Source of the DNA: Cellulomonas sp. P24
GTDB lineage: Bacteria; Actinomycetota; Actinomycetes; Actinomycetales; Cellulomonadaceae
NCBI RefSeq assembly: GCF_024704385.1
Contig: NZ_JAJDFX010000002.1
Span: forward strand, 1,488,001 to 1,552,000
Length of the DNA stretch: 64,000 nt
Direction: 5' to 3'
The notes under the pieces were generated by a model. It ran no database searches. It saw only the letters and a list, made by a program, of their open reading frames with translations, and was not told the origin of the DNA. Position numbers and translations under genes: made by a program. Below are positions 25,651 to 35,609 of this stretch, in pieces. How positions within the stretch are numbered: the first letter of the stretch is position 1; each line of letters opens with the position of its first letter.

Positions 25651-27183
25651 TCAGGCGGCCTGTCCGACGAGCGCGGCCTGCTCGTCGGCGGCCTCTTCGG
25701 CCACGGCGATCGGGCTCGGGCTCATGCTCTTGAGTGCGACGACGATCGCTGCCGTGATGAGGACGCCGATCACGAGGGCGACGAAGAACCCGAACGGGCT
25801 CGTGATGAGCGGCAGGATCCAGATCCCGCCGTGCGGGGCGATCTGCCCGGACCCGAACGCCATCACGGCGGCACCGGTCGCCCCCGACCCGACGACGGAC
25901 GAGACGATCACGCGCCACGGGTCAGCGGCGGCGAACGGGATCGCACCCTCGGAGATGAACGACAGACCGAGCAGGATCGCGGCCTTGCCGTTCTCGCGCT
26001 CCGCATGCGTGAAGAGCGACTTGCGGACGAACGTCGCGAGCGCCATGGCGAGCGGAGCGACCATGCCTGCGGCCATCACGGCCGCCATCACGCGGTACTG
26101 CACGGCACCGGCCGTCAGGCCCTCGGTCGCCAGGCCGGTGACCGCGAACGTGTACGCGACCTTGTTGACCGGACCGCCGAGGTCGAAGCCCATCATCGCG
26201 CCGAGCAGCGCGCCCATGAGGATGAGGTTCGCACCGGACATCCCGTTGAGCCAGCTCGTGAGGCCGGACATCATGCTCGCGATCGGCTTGCCGATGACGA
26301 CCAGCATGACGATCCCGGTGATCGCCGTGGACAGCAGCGGCGTCACGACGACCGGCATCACCCCGCGCACGCCCTTGGGGACGTTCCAGCGGCTGATCCA
26401 CAGGGCGAGGAATCCCGCGAGGAACCCGGTGGCCAGACCACCGAGGTAGCCGGCGCCGATCGCGCCGGCGATCGCGCCACCGACGAACCCGGGCACGAGG
26501 CCGGGTCGGTCGGCGATGCCGTAGGCGATGAAGCCCGACAGCACGGGGACGAGGAACCCGAAGGCGAGGGCCCCGGTGTGGAACAGCACGCCGGCCCAGT
26601 CCCGACCGGACAGGACGTTGAAGTTCGCGACCAGGTCCGTCACCGAGACCTTGGTGACCTCGATGGCCCCGGTGTTGCCCCACGCCGCCTGCGCGACCAT
26701 GAAGCCGAGGGCGATGAGGATGCCGCCTGCGGCGACGAACGGGATCATGTAGGACACGCCGGTCATCAGCCACTGGCGGATCCGGGTGCCGACCGGCGCG
26801 TTCATGTCGACCTTGGTGGCCGGGCCCGAGCCGCTGCCGCGGGCGGCGCCGCGAGTGGCTTGCGCGGGGACGATGCCCTGCTCGACGGCGGCGACGGCCA
26901 TCGCGATGACACCGGTGGGGTCATGGACCGCCTTCTTCACGCCGACGTCGACGAGCGGCTTGCCGGCGAACCGGTCACGGTCCTTGACCTCGAGGTCGGC
27001 GGCGAAGATGACGCCGTCGGCCTCGGCGATGAGCTGCGGGTCGAGCGGGGTCGAGCCCGCAGCACCCTGGGTCTCGACGTGCACCTCGTGACCGGCTGCC
27101 TTGCCGGCCTGTTCGAGGGCCTCGGCGGCCATGTACGTATGGGCGATGCCCGTCGGGCAGGAGGAGACGGCGACGAACTTCAT
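25651..27183 (-). CDS. fruA: fructose PTS EIIBC component
   Basis: 510 residues. N-terminal EIIB domain MKFVAVSSCPTGIAHTYMAAEAL with phospho-accepting Cys9, a charged linker around residues 100-125, then the EIIC membrane channel with several hydrophobic helices and conserved loops GFDLGGPVNKVAY and SEGAIPFAAADPWRV. It imports fructose and releases fructose-1-phosphate, the substrate of FruK encoded two genes upstream. ATGA overlap with the EIIA gene. EIIA is a separate protein here rather than fused. Confidence 0.94.
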   Translation of the reverse strand: MKFVAVSSCPTGIAHTYMAAEALEQAGKAAGHEVHVETQGAAGSTPLDPQLIAEADGVIFAADLEVKDRDRFAGKPLVDVGVKKAVHDPTGVIAMAVAAVEQGIVPAQATRGAARGSGSGPATKVDMNAPVGTRIRQWLMTGVSYMIPFVAAGGILIALGFMVAQAAWGNTGAIEVTKVSVTDLVANFNVLSGRDWAGVLFHTGALAFGFLVPVLSGFIAYGIADRPGLVPGFVGGAIAGAIGAGYLGGLATGFLAGFLALWISRWNVPKGVRGVMPVVVTPLLSTAITGIVMLVVIGKPIASMMSGLTSWLNGMSGANLILMGALLGAMMGFDLGGPVNKVAYTFAVTGLATEGLTAGAVQYRVMAAVMAAGMVAPLAMALATFVRKSLFTHAERENGKAAILLGLSFISEGAIPFAAADPWRVIVSSVVGSGATGAAVMAFGSGQIAPHGGIWILPLITSPFGFFVALVIGVLITAAIVVALKSMSPSPIAVAEEAADEQAALVGQAA

Positions 27184-27638
27184 GACAGGACGACCTCTCG
27201 GGTGATGATGTCGGCGACGGTGCCGGCATCGGGGGCCTGGAGCAGGGACGTGCGGAAGGACTCGTGCACCAGACGACGCGCGAGCGCCGCCAGGATCTTG
27301 AGGTGGTCGCCATCGCCCTCGGCCGGCGCGGCGATGAGGAACACGAGCGTCGCGGGGCCGTCCGGGGCACCGAAGTCGACGCCACCCGGCACCTTCGCGA
27401 CGGCGAGACTCGGCGCGACCACGTGGGCGGACCGCGCGTGCGGGAGGCCGATACCGCCCGGCATGCCGGTCGCCATCTGCGCCTCACGGGCCCGGACGTC
27501 GGCCATGAAGCCCTCCGGGTCCGTCACGCGTCCGGCGGCGTGCAAGAGGTCGACGAGCGTGCGCGTGACGGCGTCCCGGTCGGACAGCGTCAGGTCGATC
27601 GCGACGAGCTCGGGAGTGATCAGAGGGGTCGTGCTCAT
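27180..27638 (-). CDS. fructose PTS EIIA component
   Basis: 152 residues of the PTS_EIIA_2 (mannitol/fructose) family. The phosphorylated His is in GGIGLPHARSAHVVAPSLAVAK. It relays phosphate from HPr to Cys9 of the EIIB domain encoded immediately downstream. ATG 27638 lies one base after the fruK stop, and its own stop overlaps the EIIBC start, so the fruK-EIIA-EIIBC block is one tightly coupled operon. Confidence 0.92.
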   Translation of the reverse strand: MSTTPLITPELVAIDLTLSDRDAVTRTLVDLLHAAGRVTDPEGFMADVRAREAQMATGMPGGIGLPHARSAHVVAPSLAVAKVPGGVDFGAPDGPATLVFLIAAPAEGDGDHLKILAALARRLVHESFRTSLLQAPDAGTVADIITREVVLS

Positions 27639-27639
27639 G

Positions 27640-28584
27640 TCACAGCTCCTTCAGGGTGAGTCGCGGGTCGGGATCGTCGACGACCCGGACGTCCGCGATG
27701 TCGATCCGGGTCGGGTCGGGCACGTCGCTGCCGGGCAGCAGGACGGCTGCGCGGCCCCAGGCCACCGCGCGACGGAGTCGGTCGGACGGTGAGCCGTCCG
27801 TGCTGAGATAGCCGGCCAGGGTGGTGTCACCGGCGCCGACGGTGGAGAGCGGCACGAGCGCGGTGCCGCCGGCCCACCAGGAGCCGTCCGGGGTCACGAG
27901 CATCGCGCCGTGCGCCCCCAGGCTGACGAGCACGGCCCCGGTCCCGGCGGCGATGAGCTCCCGAGCGGCGTCACGGACGTCACCGACGGTGTGCAGGTCG
28001 GCGCCGACGAGCTCGGCGAGCTCGTCGTCGTTCGGCTTGACCAGGGCGATCCCGCCCGTGGCCAGCGTGTCGCGGAGCGGCGCACCGGAGGTGTCGAGCG
28101 CGAGCGGCACCCCGCGCCGCCGGGAGACCTCGACGAGACGTGAGAAGAGGTCACCGGACCCGTCGGGCAGGCTGCCGGCGGCGACGATCCACCGCGCACC
28201 GCGTGCGGCCTCGGCGTCGACCGCCTCGACGAGCGCGCGGATCTCGTCCGTGCTGAGCTCAGGGCTCGGTGCGTTGATCTTGGTCGTCACGCCGTCCTGG
28301 TCCACGAGCGTGACGTTGCTCCGGGTGTCGCCGGCCACCGGGACGGGGCGGCTCGAGACCCCTTGACGCTCGAGCGCGACCAGGAGCTGCTCGCCGTCCG
28401 GTCCCCCGGTCGGCAGCACCGCGACCGTCGCGACCCCGTTGCGCGCGAGCGCCCGCGAGACGTTGATGCCCTTGCCGCCGGCGTGGACGTGGGTGCCGCT
28501 CGCGCGGTTGACCTCGCCGACGGCCAGCTCCGCGACGTCGTACGCCCGGTCGAGGCTCGGGCTCGGGGTGAAGGTGAGGATCAT
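27640..28584 (-). CDS. fruK: 1-phosphofructokinase
   Basis: 314 residues of the PfkB/ribokinase fold. Start MILTFTPSPSLDRAYDV is typical of FruK, with substrate-binding HAGGKGINVSRALARNG and ATP/catalytic motif STVGAGDTTLAGYL (Asp base). It phosphorylates fructose-1-P to fructose-1,6-bisphosphate for glycolysis. ATGA overlap with the upstream fruR gene. Confidence 0.93.
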   Translation of the reverse strand: MILTFTPSPSLDRAYDVAELAVGEVNRASGTHVHAGGKGINVSRALARNGVATVAVLPTGGPDGEQLLVALERQGVSSRPVPVAGDTRSNVTLVDQDGVTTKINAPSPELSTDEIRALVEAVDAEAARGARWIVAAGSLPDGSGDLFSRLVEVSRRRGVPLALDTSGAPLRDTLATGGIALVKPNDDELAELVGADLHTVGDVRDAARELIAAGTGAVLVSLGAHGAMLVTPDGSWWAGGTALVPLSTVGAGDTTLAGYLSTDGSPSDRLRRAVAWGRAAVLLPGSDVPDPTRIDIADVRVVDDPDPRLTLKEL

Positions 28585-29366
28585 GCCCGCACCACCGAGA
28601 GGCCGGCCGCCTCGAGCTCGTCGGCGAGCTCGGGGTCGACCTCGGAGTCGGTGATCAGGGTGTCGACGCTGTCGATCGGTGCGACCAGGGCGAAGTCGGT
28701 GCGCCCGACCTTGCTGTGGTCGGCGAGCACGACGGTGCGCCGGGCCGCGTCCACGAGGGCGCGCTTGACCTGGGCCTCGGCGAGGTCCGGCGTGGTCAGC
28801 CCGTGCTCGACCGTGATGCCGTTGGTCCCGAGGAACGTGACGTCGGCGTGGATCTCGGCGATCGCCTGGCGAGCCCAGCCGCCGACCGCGGCCAGCGTGC
28901 GCCAGCGGACCAGCCCGCCGACCAGGTGGAGCGTGATCCCGGGCCGGCTCGCCAGGATCATGGCGATCGGCAGCGAGTGGGTGACCACCGTGAGCTCGCG
29001 GTCGGTGGGCAGCAGCTCGGCCAGGCGTGCGGTCGTGGTCCCGGCGTCGAGGATGATCGAGCCGCCGTCCGGGAGCTCGTCGACCGCGAGCTTCGCGATC
29101 CGGTCCTTGTGCTGCGCGTAGCGGCCTTCGCGGTCGGCGAGCCCGGGCTCGACGCCGAGGCGCTCGACCGGGATCGCGCCGCCGTGGACGCGGCGCAGCA
29201 GCCCGCGGCGCTCGAGGGTGGTGAGGTCGCGTCGGACCGTCTCCGGGGTCACGTCGAGCTGGCGCGAGAGGGCCGTGACGTCGACCCGGCCGTCCGTGCG
29301 TGCGGCGGTCAGGATCAGCTGGTGTCGCTCCGGTGCGTACACGTCGACTCCGTCGTCCACCGACAT
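28581..29366 (-). CDS. DeoR-family repressor of the fructose operon
   Basis: 261 residues: N-terminal DeoR HTH (RVDVTALSRQLDVTPETVRRDLTTLERRGLL) and a C-terminal phosphosugar-sensing domain (SIILDAGTTTARLAELLP, FLGTNGI, VVLADHSKVGRTDF). First gene of the operon with fruK, EIIA and EIIBC, so it probably represses the operon and is relieved by fructose-1-P or F1,6BP. ATG 29366 is preceded by AGGCGG. Often called FruR in related organisms. Confidence 0.92.
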   Translation of the reverse strand: MSVDDGVDVYAPERHQLILTAARTDGRVDVTALSRQLDVTPETVRRDLTTLERRGLLRRVHGGAIPVERLGVEPGLADREGRYAQHKDRIAKLAVDELPDGGSIILDAGTTTARLAELLPTDRELTVVTHSLPIAMILASRPGITLHLVGGLVRWRTLAAVGGWARQAIAEIHADVTFLGTNGITVEHGLTTPDLAEAQVKRALVDAARRTVVLADHSKVGRTDFALVAPIDSVDTLITDSEVDPELADELEAAGLSVVRA

Positions 29367-29392
29367 CCGCCTGTCGGATGTCTGTGTCGTAT

Positions 29393-29421
29393 TGTTTACG
29401 CCCGTTTCACAGTCATGTCAA
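29393..29421 (-). promoter_or_regulatory. sigma-A promoter of the fructose operon
   Basis: TTGACA (29421-29416) and TAAACA (29398-29393) with a 17-base spacer. The leader to ATG 29366 is about 20 bases. The region holds directly repeated GTTT units on the plus strand (GTTTACGCCCGTTTC), a plausible DeoR operator. Confidence 0.6.
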
Positions 29422-29596
29422 CATTTTCGGACACACTCGGGCATCGGTCGAGGTCGCAGCGTCATCGGTGACGGCACGATCAGAGCCGTCACGATCTCGG
29501 CGCCGCCGACCCACCTCCCCCGACCGCCGCCCACGAACGACGATCGCCGCCCGTCCTGACGGACGAGCGGCGATCGGGAGAACGTCGGGAGCAGGC

Positions 29597-30721
29597 TCAG
29601 TGCGGCTGGTACGGGGACACCACGACCTCGACCCGCTGGAACTCCTTGAGGTCCGAGTACCCGGTCGTGGCCATCGCCCGACGCAGCGCACCGACGAGGT
29701 TGAGCGTGCCGTCCGCCTGCCGGCCGGGACCGAACAGGATCTCCTGGAGCGTGCCGGTCGTGCCGACATGGACCCGCTCGCCGCGCGGGAGCTGCGGGTG
29801 GTGCGCCTCGGAGCCCCAGTGCCACCCGGCGCCCGGGGCCTCGGCCGCGCGCGCCAGCGCGGCGCCCACCATCACGGCGTCCGCACCGCAGGCGACGGCC
29901 TTCACGAGGTCGCCGGAGCGCCCGACGCCGCCATCCGCGATCACGTGCACGTACCGCCCACCGGACTCGTCGAGGTAGTCACGACGCGCAGCGGCGACGT
30001 CGGCGACAGCGGTCGCCATCGGCGCGTGGATCCCGAGCGACACCCGGGTCGTGTGAGCGGCGCCGCCGCCGAAGCCGACGAGGACCCCGGCCGCACCCGT
30101 CCGCATGAGGTGCAGGGCGGCGGTGTAGGTCGAGGCGCCACCGACGATGACGGGCACGTCGAGCTCGTAGATGAACCGCTTCAGGTTGAGCGGCTCCGCG
30201 CGGCCCGAGACGTGCTCGGCGGAGACCGTGGTCCCGCGGATGACGAACAGGTCGACGCCCGCGTCGACGACCGTCTGGGAGAACTCCTGCGTCCGCTGCG
30301 GGGACAGCGCGCCGGCCACCGTCACACCTGCGGCGCGGATCTCCTTGAGGCGCTGCGTGATCAGCTCGGCGCGGATCGGCGCGCCGTAGAGCTCCTGCAT
30401 CCGCGCGGTGGCACGGGACGCGTCCAGCCCGGCGATCTCGGCGAGCAGCGGGCGAGGGTCGTCGTAGCGGGTCCACAGCCCCTCGAGGTCGAGCACGCCG
30501 AGCCCGCCGAGGCGCCCGAGCGCGACGGCGGTGTCCGGGCTCATCACGGAGTCCATCGGCGCCGCGACGATCGGGAGGTCGAAGTGGTAGGCGTCGATCT
30601 GCCAGCCGACGGACACCTCCTCGGGATCACGCGTCCGGCGGGAGGGGACCACCGCGATGTCGTCGAAGGAGTACGCGCGGCGTCCGCGCTTGCCGCGACC
30701 GATCTCGATCTCGTTGCTCAC
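29597..30721 (-). CDS. guaB3: GuaB3 family IMP dehydrogenase-related protein
   Basis: 374 residues of the IMPDH/GMP reductase TIM-barrel, without CBS domains. N-terminus EIEIGRGKRGRRAYSFDDIAVVPSRRTRDPEEV is diagnostic of GuaB3. The phosphate-binding VIADGGVGRSGDLVKAVACGADAVMVG is intact. At the place of the catalytic loop GSICTTR this protein reads GAAHTTR, so the active-site Cys is replaced by His. GuaB3 proteins have been discussed as GMP reductases or regulators; this sequence makes a Cys-dependent reaction doubtful. Leaderless GTG start at 30721 (TAGCCT, 6 bases). Shares its upstream region with a divergent exonuclease gene. Confidence 0.9.
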   Translation of the reverse strand: MSNEIEIGRGKRGRRAYSFDDIAVVPSRRTRDPEEVSVGWQIDAYHFDLPIVAAPMDSVMSPDTAVALGRLGGLGVLDLEGLWTRYDDPRPLLAEIAGLDASRATARMQELYGAPIRAELITQRLKEIRAAGVTVAGALSPQRTQEFSQTVVDAGVDLFVIRGTTVSAEHVSGRAEPLNLKRFIYELDVPVIVGGASTYTAALHLMRTGAAGVLVGFGGGAAHTTRVSLGIHAPMATAVADVAAARRDYLDESGGRYVHVIADGGVGRSGDLVKAVACGADAVMVGAALARAAEAPGAGWHWGSEAHHPQLPRGERVHVGTTGTLQEILFGPGRQADGTLNLVGALRRAMATTGYSDLKEFQRVEVVVSPYQPH

Positions 30722-30727
30722 CGGTCC

Positions 30728-30733
30728 AGGCTA
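30728..30733 (-). promoter_or_regulatory. -10 element of leaderless guaB3
   Basis: TAGCCT with a 6-base spacer to GTG 30721. Confidence 0.5.
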
Positions 30734-30791
30734 CCGGGGCCTGTGGGTCACCGGTGGCACGCTTGTCCCAGGACGACCACCAGGAGGAACG

Positions 30792-31538
30792 ATGAGCTGG
30801 ACCGACGGACCCCTGCTCGGCTTCGACACCGAGACGACCGGGGTCGACGTCACCCGGGACAGGATCGTGACCGCCGCCGTCGTGCGGCGGGACGCAGCGG
30901 GGACCGTGGTCCGGACCTGGCTGATCGACCCCGGCATCGAGATCCCCGCCGCCGCGACCGCGATCCACGGGATCACGACGGCCCAGGCCCGCGCGCACGG
31001 TGCGGCGCCCGCGGTCGCGCTCGAGGAGATCGCGGTCGCGCTCACGACCGCCCTCGCCGCGGGGACGCCGGTCGTCGCGTTCAACGCGTCGTTCGACCTG
31101 TCGCTGCTCGACGCGGAGCTGCGCCGCCACGGGCTGCCGACCCTCGCCGGACGCCTCGGGGCGCCCGTCTCCCCCGTGATCGACCCGCTCGTGCTCGACA
31201 GGTCCGAGGCCCGCTACCGACGCGGCAAGCGCACTCTCGCCGACCTGTGCGCGGTGTACCAGATCTCCGACACCGCGAACCTGCACTCTGCCGACGCCGA
31301 CGTCGTCGCCACGCTCGACGTGCTCGCCGCGATCGCGGCCAGCTTCCCGCACCTGCGCGAGCTCACCCCGGATGCGCTGCACGCGCACCAGGTCGCCGCG
31401 CACCGGGCATGGGCCGAGGAGTTCAACTCCTGGCGGGCCTCACGGGGGATGAACGGCCCGGGCGCCGAGCTCACCTGGCCGGGGCGCGACGCCGCTCCGG
31501 CGGAGACCGTCGCCGACACCGCGGCTCTCCCGGCATGA
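30792..31538 (+). CDS. 3'-5' exonuclease, DnaQ-like (DEDDh)
   Basis: 248 residues with the three exonuclease motifs: ExoI LLGFDTETTGVDV, ExoII VVAFNASFDLSLLD and ExoIIIe LHSADADVVATLDVL (His with Asp). This is the DEDDh family of DNA polymerase III epsilon-type proofreading or repair nucleases; too short for a polymerase and lacking a GIY-YIG domain. ATG 30792 is set by AGGAGG at 30782-30787. Specific role (proofreading, RNase T-like or repair) not determinable. Confidence 0.88.
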   Translation: MSWTDGPLLGFDTETTGVDVTRDRIVTAAVVRRDAAGTVVRTWLIDPGIEIPAAATAIHGITTAQARAHGAAPAVALEEIAVALTTALAAGTPVVAFNASFDLSLLDAELRRHGLPTLAGRLGAPVSPVIDPLVLDRSEARYRRGKRTLADLCAVYQISDTANLHSADADVVATLDVLAAIAASFPHLRELTPDALHAHQVAAHRAWAEEFNSWRASRGMNGPGAELTWPGRDAAPAETVADTAALPA

Positions 31539-31609
31539 GGTCGACATCACGAAACGGGTACTGACCACGCAGTTTGCCCGGCCGCCCTCCTCCGGGCCGC
31601 ACGACGACG

Positions 31610-31637
31610 TTGCGTTATCTCATATATGAGTTAGCGT
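31610..31637 (+). promoter_or_regulatory. promoter of the HTH-MurA fusion with palindromic operator in the spacer
   Basis: TTGCGT (31610-31615), a 16-base spacer and TAGCGT (31632-31637), followed by 6 bases and ATG 31644 (leaderless). The spacer contains the perfect 12-base palindrome CTCATATATGAG (31619-31630), the most AT-rich spot in the region and ideally placed for an autorepressor. Confidence 0.6.
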
Positions 31638-31643
31638 CGGGGC

Positions 31644-33185
31644 ATGACCATCGTCACCGAACCGGCCGGCTACCTCGCCCAGGTCGGCGCGCTCGTCCGC
31701 GGCGCACGCCAGAACCGCGGCCTCACCCAGGCCCAGCTCGCCGAGGTCCTCGGCACCAGCCAGAGTGCGATCAACCGCATCGAGCAGGGCGCGCAGAACG
31801 TGAGCCTGGACATGCTCAGCCGGATCAGCGCGGCGCTCGACAGCGAGATCATCTCGATCGGCCAGGCGAAGCACTCCCACCTCCGGGTCACCGGTGGTCG
31901 CAGGCTCTCCGGCCGGATCGACGTCAAGTCCAGCAAGAACGGCGCCGTCGCGCTGCTGTGCGCCTCGCTCCTCAACCGCGGTCGCACGACGCTCCGTGGC
32001 GTCGCGCGGATCGTCGAGGTCGACCGGATCGTCGACGTCCTCCGGAGCATCGGGGTCTCCGCCGTCTGGTCACCCGACGGCAGGGACCTCGAGATCCACG
32101 TCCCCGGTGAGCTCGACCTCGAGGCGATCGACGTCGACGCCGCGAAGCGGACCCGCTCGGTGATCATGTTCCTCGGCCCGCTGCTCGGTCTGCTCCCGGA
32201 GTTCCACCTGCCGTACGCGGGCGGCTGCGACCTCGGGACCCGCACGGTCGAGCCGCACATGATCGCCCTGCGCCCGTTCGGGCTGTCCGTGCAGGCCACC
32301 GCAGGCAGCTACCACGCGACGGTCGCGCCCCGCGAGGACGGCGAGGTCACGGTGGTGCTCACCGAACGCGGCGACACCGTCACCGAGAACGCGATCATGG
32401 CGGCGGCCCGGCGTCCGGGCGTGAGCGTGATCCACAACGCGAGCCCGAACTACATGGTGCAGGACCTCTGCTTCTACCTCGAGCTCCTCGGCGTGCGGAT
32501 CGACGGGATCGGCACCACGACGTTGCGCATCCACGGCCTCGCCGACATCGACGCCGACGTCGACTACGCACCGTCCGAGGACCCGGTCGAGGCGATGAGC
32601 CTCCTCACCGCCGGCATCGTCACCGGTTCGGAGATCACGGTCGCGCGCATCCCGATCGAGTTCATGCGGATCGAGCTCGCGACCCTCGCCGAGATGGGAC
32701 TGCAGTACACGCAGTCCGACGAGTACCTCGCCCGCAACGGACGCACCGCACTCGTCGACGTGACGGTGCACCCGAGCGCGCTCCGCGCACCGCTCGACAA
32801 GATCCACCCGATGCCCTTCCCCGGGCTCAACATCGACAACCTGCCGTTCTTCGCCGTCATCGCCGCCTGCGCCGAGGGGCACACGCTCGTGCACGACTGG
32901 GTCTACGAGGGCCGCGCGATCCATCTGACGGACCTGACACGTCTGGGCGCCGACGTCCGGCTCCTCGACCCGCACCGGCTCGACGTCGTCGGTCCGACCC
33001 GCTGGTCGGGCGCCGAGGTGAGCTGCCCGCCTGCGCTGCGCCCGGCCGTCGTGATCCTGCTCGCGATGCTCGCGGCGCGCGGCACCTCGGTGCTGCGGAA
33101 CGTCGACATCATCTCGCGCGGCTACGAGCAGCTCCAGGAACGCCTGATCGAGCTCGGCGCGCAGATCGAGACGTTCCGCGACTGA
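31644..33185 (+). CDS. XRE-type HTH fused to UDP-GlcNAc 1-carboxyvinyltransferase (MurA-like)
   Basis: 513 residues. Residues about 14-70 form an XRE/Cro-type HTH (NRGLTQAQLAEVLGTSQSAINRIEQG). The remainder is an EPSP-synthase-family barrel related to MurA, which transfers enolpyruvate from PEP to UDP-GlcNAc in the first step of peptidoglycan synthesis. Catalytic-type residues remain: K98-N99 in SSKNGAVALLCASLL, Cys195 in YAGGCDLGTR with Arg200, and an Asp in PGLNIDNLPFF where MurA has TDM. The text diverges from housekeeping MurA (GAKNAALP, GGCAIGARP), so activity and substrate are uncertain. The fusion is known as an annotation in actinobacteria; function unproven. Own promoter spacer holds a palindrome, suggesting autoregulation. 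Confidence 0.85.
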   Translation: MTIVTEPAGYLAQVGALVRGARQNRGLTQAQLAEVLGTSQSAINRIEQGAQNVSLDMLSRISAALDSEIISIGQAKHSHLRVTGGRRLSGRIDVKSSKNGAVALLCASLLNRGRTTLRGVARIVEVDRIVDVLRSIGVSAVWSPDGRDLEIHVPGELDLEAIDVDAAKRTRSVIMFLGPLLGLLPEFHLPYAGGCDLGTRTVEPHMIALRPFGLSVQATAGSYHATVAPREDGEVTVVLTERGDTVTENAIMAAARRPGVSVIHNASPNYMVQDLCFYLELLGVRIDGIGTTTLRIHGLADIDADVDYAPSEDPVEAMSLLTAGIVTGSEITVARIPIEFMRIELATLAEMGLQYTQSDEYLARNGRTALVDVTVHPSALRAPLDKIHPMPFPGLNIDNLPFFAVIAACAEGHTLVHDWVYEGRAIHLTDLTRLGADVRLLDPHRLDVVGPTRWSGAEVSCPPALRPAVVILLAMLAARGTSVLRNVDIISRGYEQLQERLIELGAQIETFRD

Positions 33186-33204
33186 GCCGCGTGAGGTCGC
33201 GCGG

Positions 33205-34734
<1,530 letters not shown>

Positions 34735-34740
34735 CTGCCG

Positions 34741-34746
34741 ATGATA
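34741..34746 (-). promoter_or_regulatory. -10 element of leaderless guaB
   Basis: TATCAT with a 6-base spacer to ATG 34734. It favours that ATG over the in-frame TTG at 34730. Confidence 0.55.
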
Positions 34747-34789
34747 CGTCGGTCGCCTGGGCGTCGAGCGCGCCCCGGAGCCCGCCGGG

Positions 34790-35473
34790 TCAGCTGATCA
34801 GGCCGCGGCGGATGCCGATCGCGACGGCCTGCGCACGGTCGGCGGCGCCCAGCTTGCGGAAGAGCCGACGGGCGTGGGTCTTGACGGTGTCCTCGCTGAG
34901 GAACAGCTCGGCCCCGATCTGCGAGTTCGAGCGACCGTTGCTCATCCCGGTGAGGACCTCGAGCTCGCGCTTCGTGAGGACCGTCTCGGTGGCGACTGGT
35001 CTCGGGGAGTGAGCGCTCATCGAGGCGACCTGCGCACGCGCGCTGGTCGGGCTGCGCGGCGGCTGGGGCGCGGCAGGCGCCGTCCCGTCCACGCGCGCGT
35101 GGAGGACCGGTCCCGTCGTGAGGTGGGCGACCACCGCGGCAAGCTCGGGGACGCCGACATCCGGTGCCAGGTAGCCGCGCGCACCCAGGTGGATGGCCCG
35201 GTCGAGAGCGACCTCGTCACCGGGGACCGCGAGCATGACGACGGTCGTCCCGTCCGCGACCATCCGCAGCCGGCGGATCGCCTCGACCGGTCCGGTGCCG
35301 GGAAGGTGGGCGTCGAGCAGCACGATCGTCGGCGCGGCGCGGCGCGCGAGCACGAGCAGCTCTTCCGCAGACGCCGCCGACCGCACCGGGGCGAGCCCCG
35401 GGACGCCGTGCGCCGCAGTGACCAGTCGATCGCGCACCGCCGATGACCCGTGGCACACCACGACACCGCCCAT
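34790..35473 (-). CDS. LuxR/FixJ-type response regulator with atypical receiver (BldM-like)
   Basis: 227 residues. The N-terminal receiver keeps the phosphorylation-site region TIVLLDAHLPGTGP but lacks the usual N-terminal Asp/Glu pair (VVVCHGSSAVRDRL instead of VDDD), so Mg2+-dependent phosphorylation is doubtful. A linker rich in Pro/Ala leads to a LuxR HTH (LTKRELEVLTGMSNGRSNSQIGAELFLSEDTVKTHARRLFRKLG). No sensor kinase is adjacent. Position beside guaB and near whiB and groES mirrors bldM of Streptomyces, an atypical regulator of development; orthology is inferred from synteny. ATG 35473 follows a GAGGGG site. Confidence 0.85.
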   Translation of the reverse strand: MGGVVVCHGSSAVRDRLVTAAHGVPGLAPVRSAASAEELLVLARRAAPTIVLLDAHLPGTGPVEAIRRLRMVADGTTVVMLAVPGDEVALDRAIHLGARGYLAPDVGVPELAAVVAHLTTGPVLHARVDGTAPAAPQPPRSPTSARAQVASMSAHSPRPVATETVLTKRELEVLTGMSNGRSNSQIGAELFLSEDTVKTHARRLFRKLGAADRAQAVAIGIRRGLIS

Positions 35474-35576
35474 TCGGGGGTCCCCTCTCGCTCTGTGCCG
35501 CAGTCCCAGCCTGGTCCGGTTCCGCGTTGGTCCTTCAGGTATCGACCCGTCGGGCCCCCGAGGTGAGCCCTGGACC

Positions 35577-35596
35577 GGGGTGAAAAGGATCACCCC
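35577..35596 (-). terminator. terminator after the MerR-like regulator gene
   Basis: GGGGTGA (35577-35583) and TCACCCC (35590-35596) form a perfect 7-bp stem with a 6-base loop, 14 bases past the stop at 35610. Confidence 0.55.
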
Positions 35597-35609
35597 TGGT
35601 GGCAGGGCA

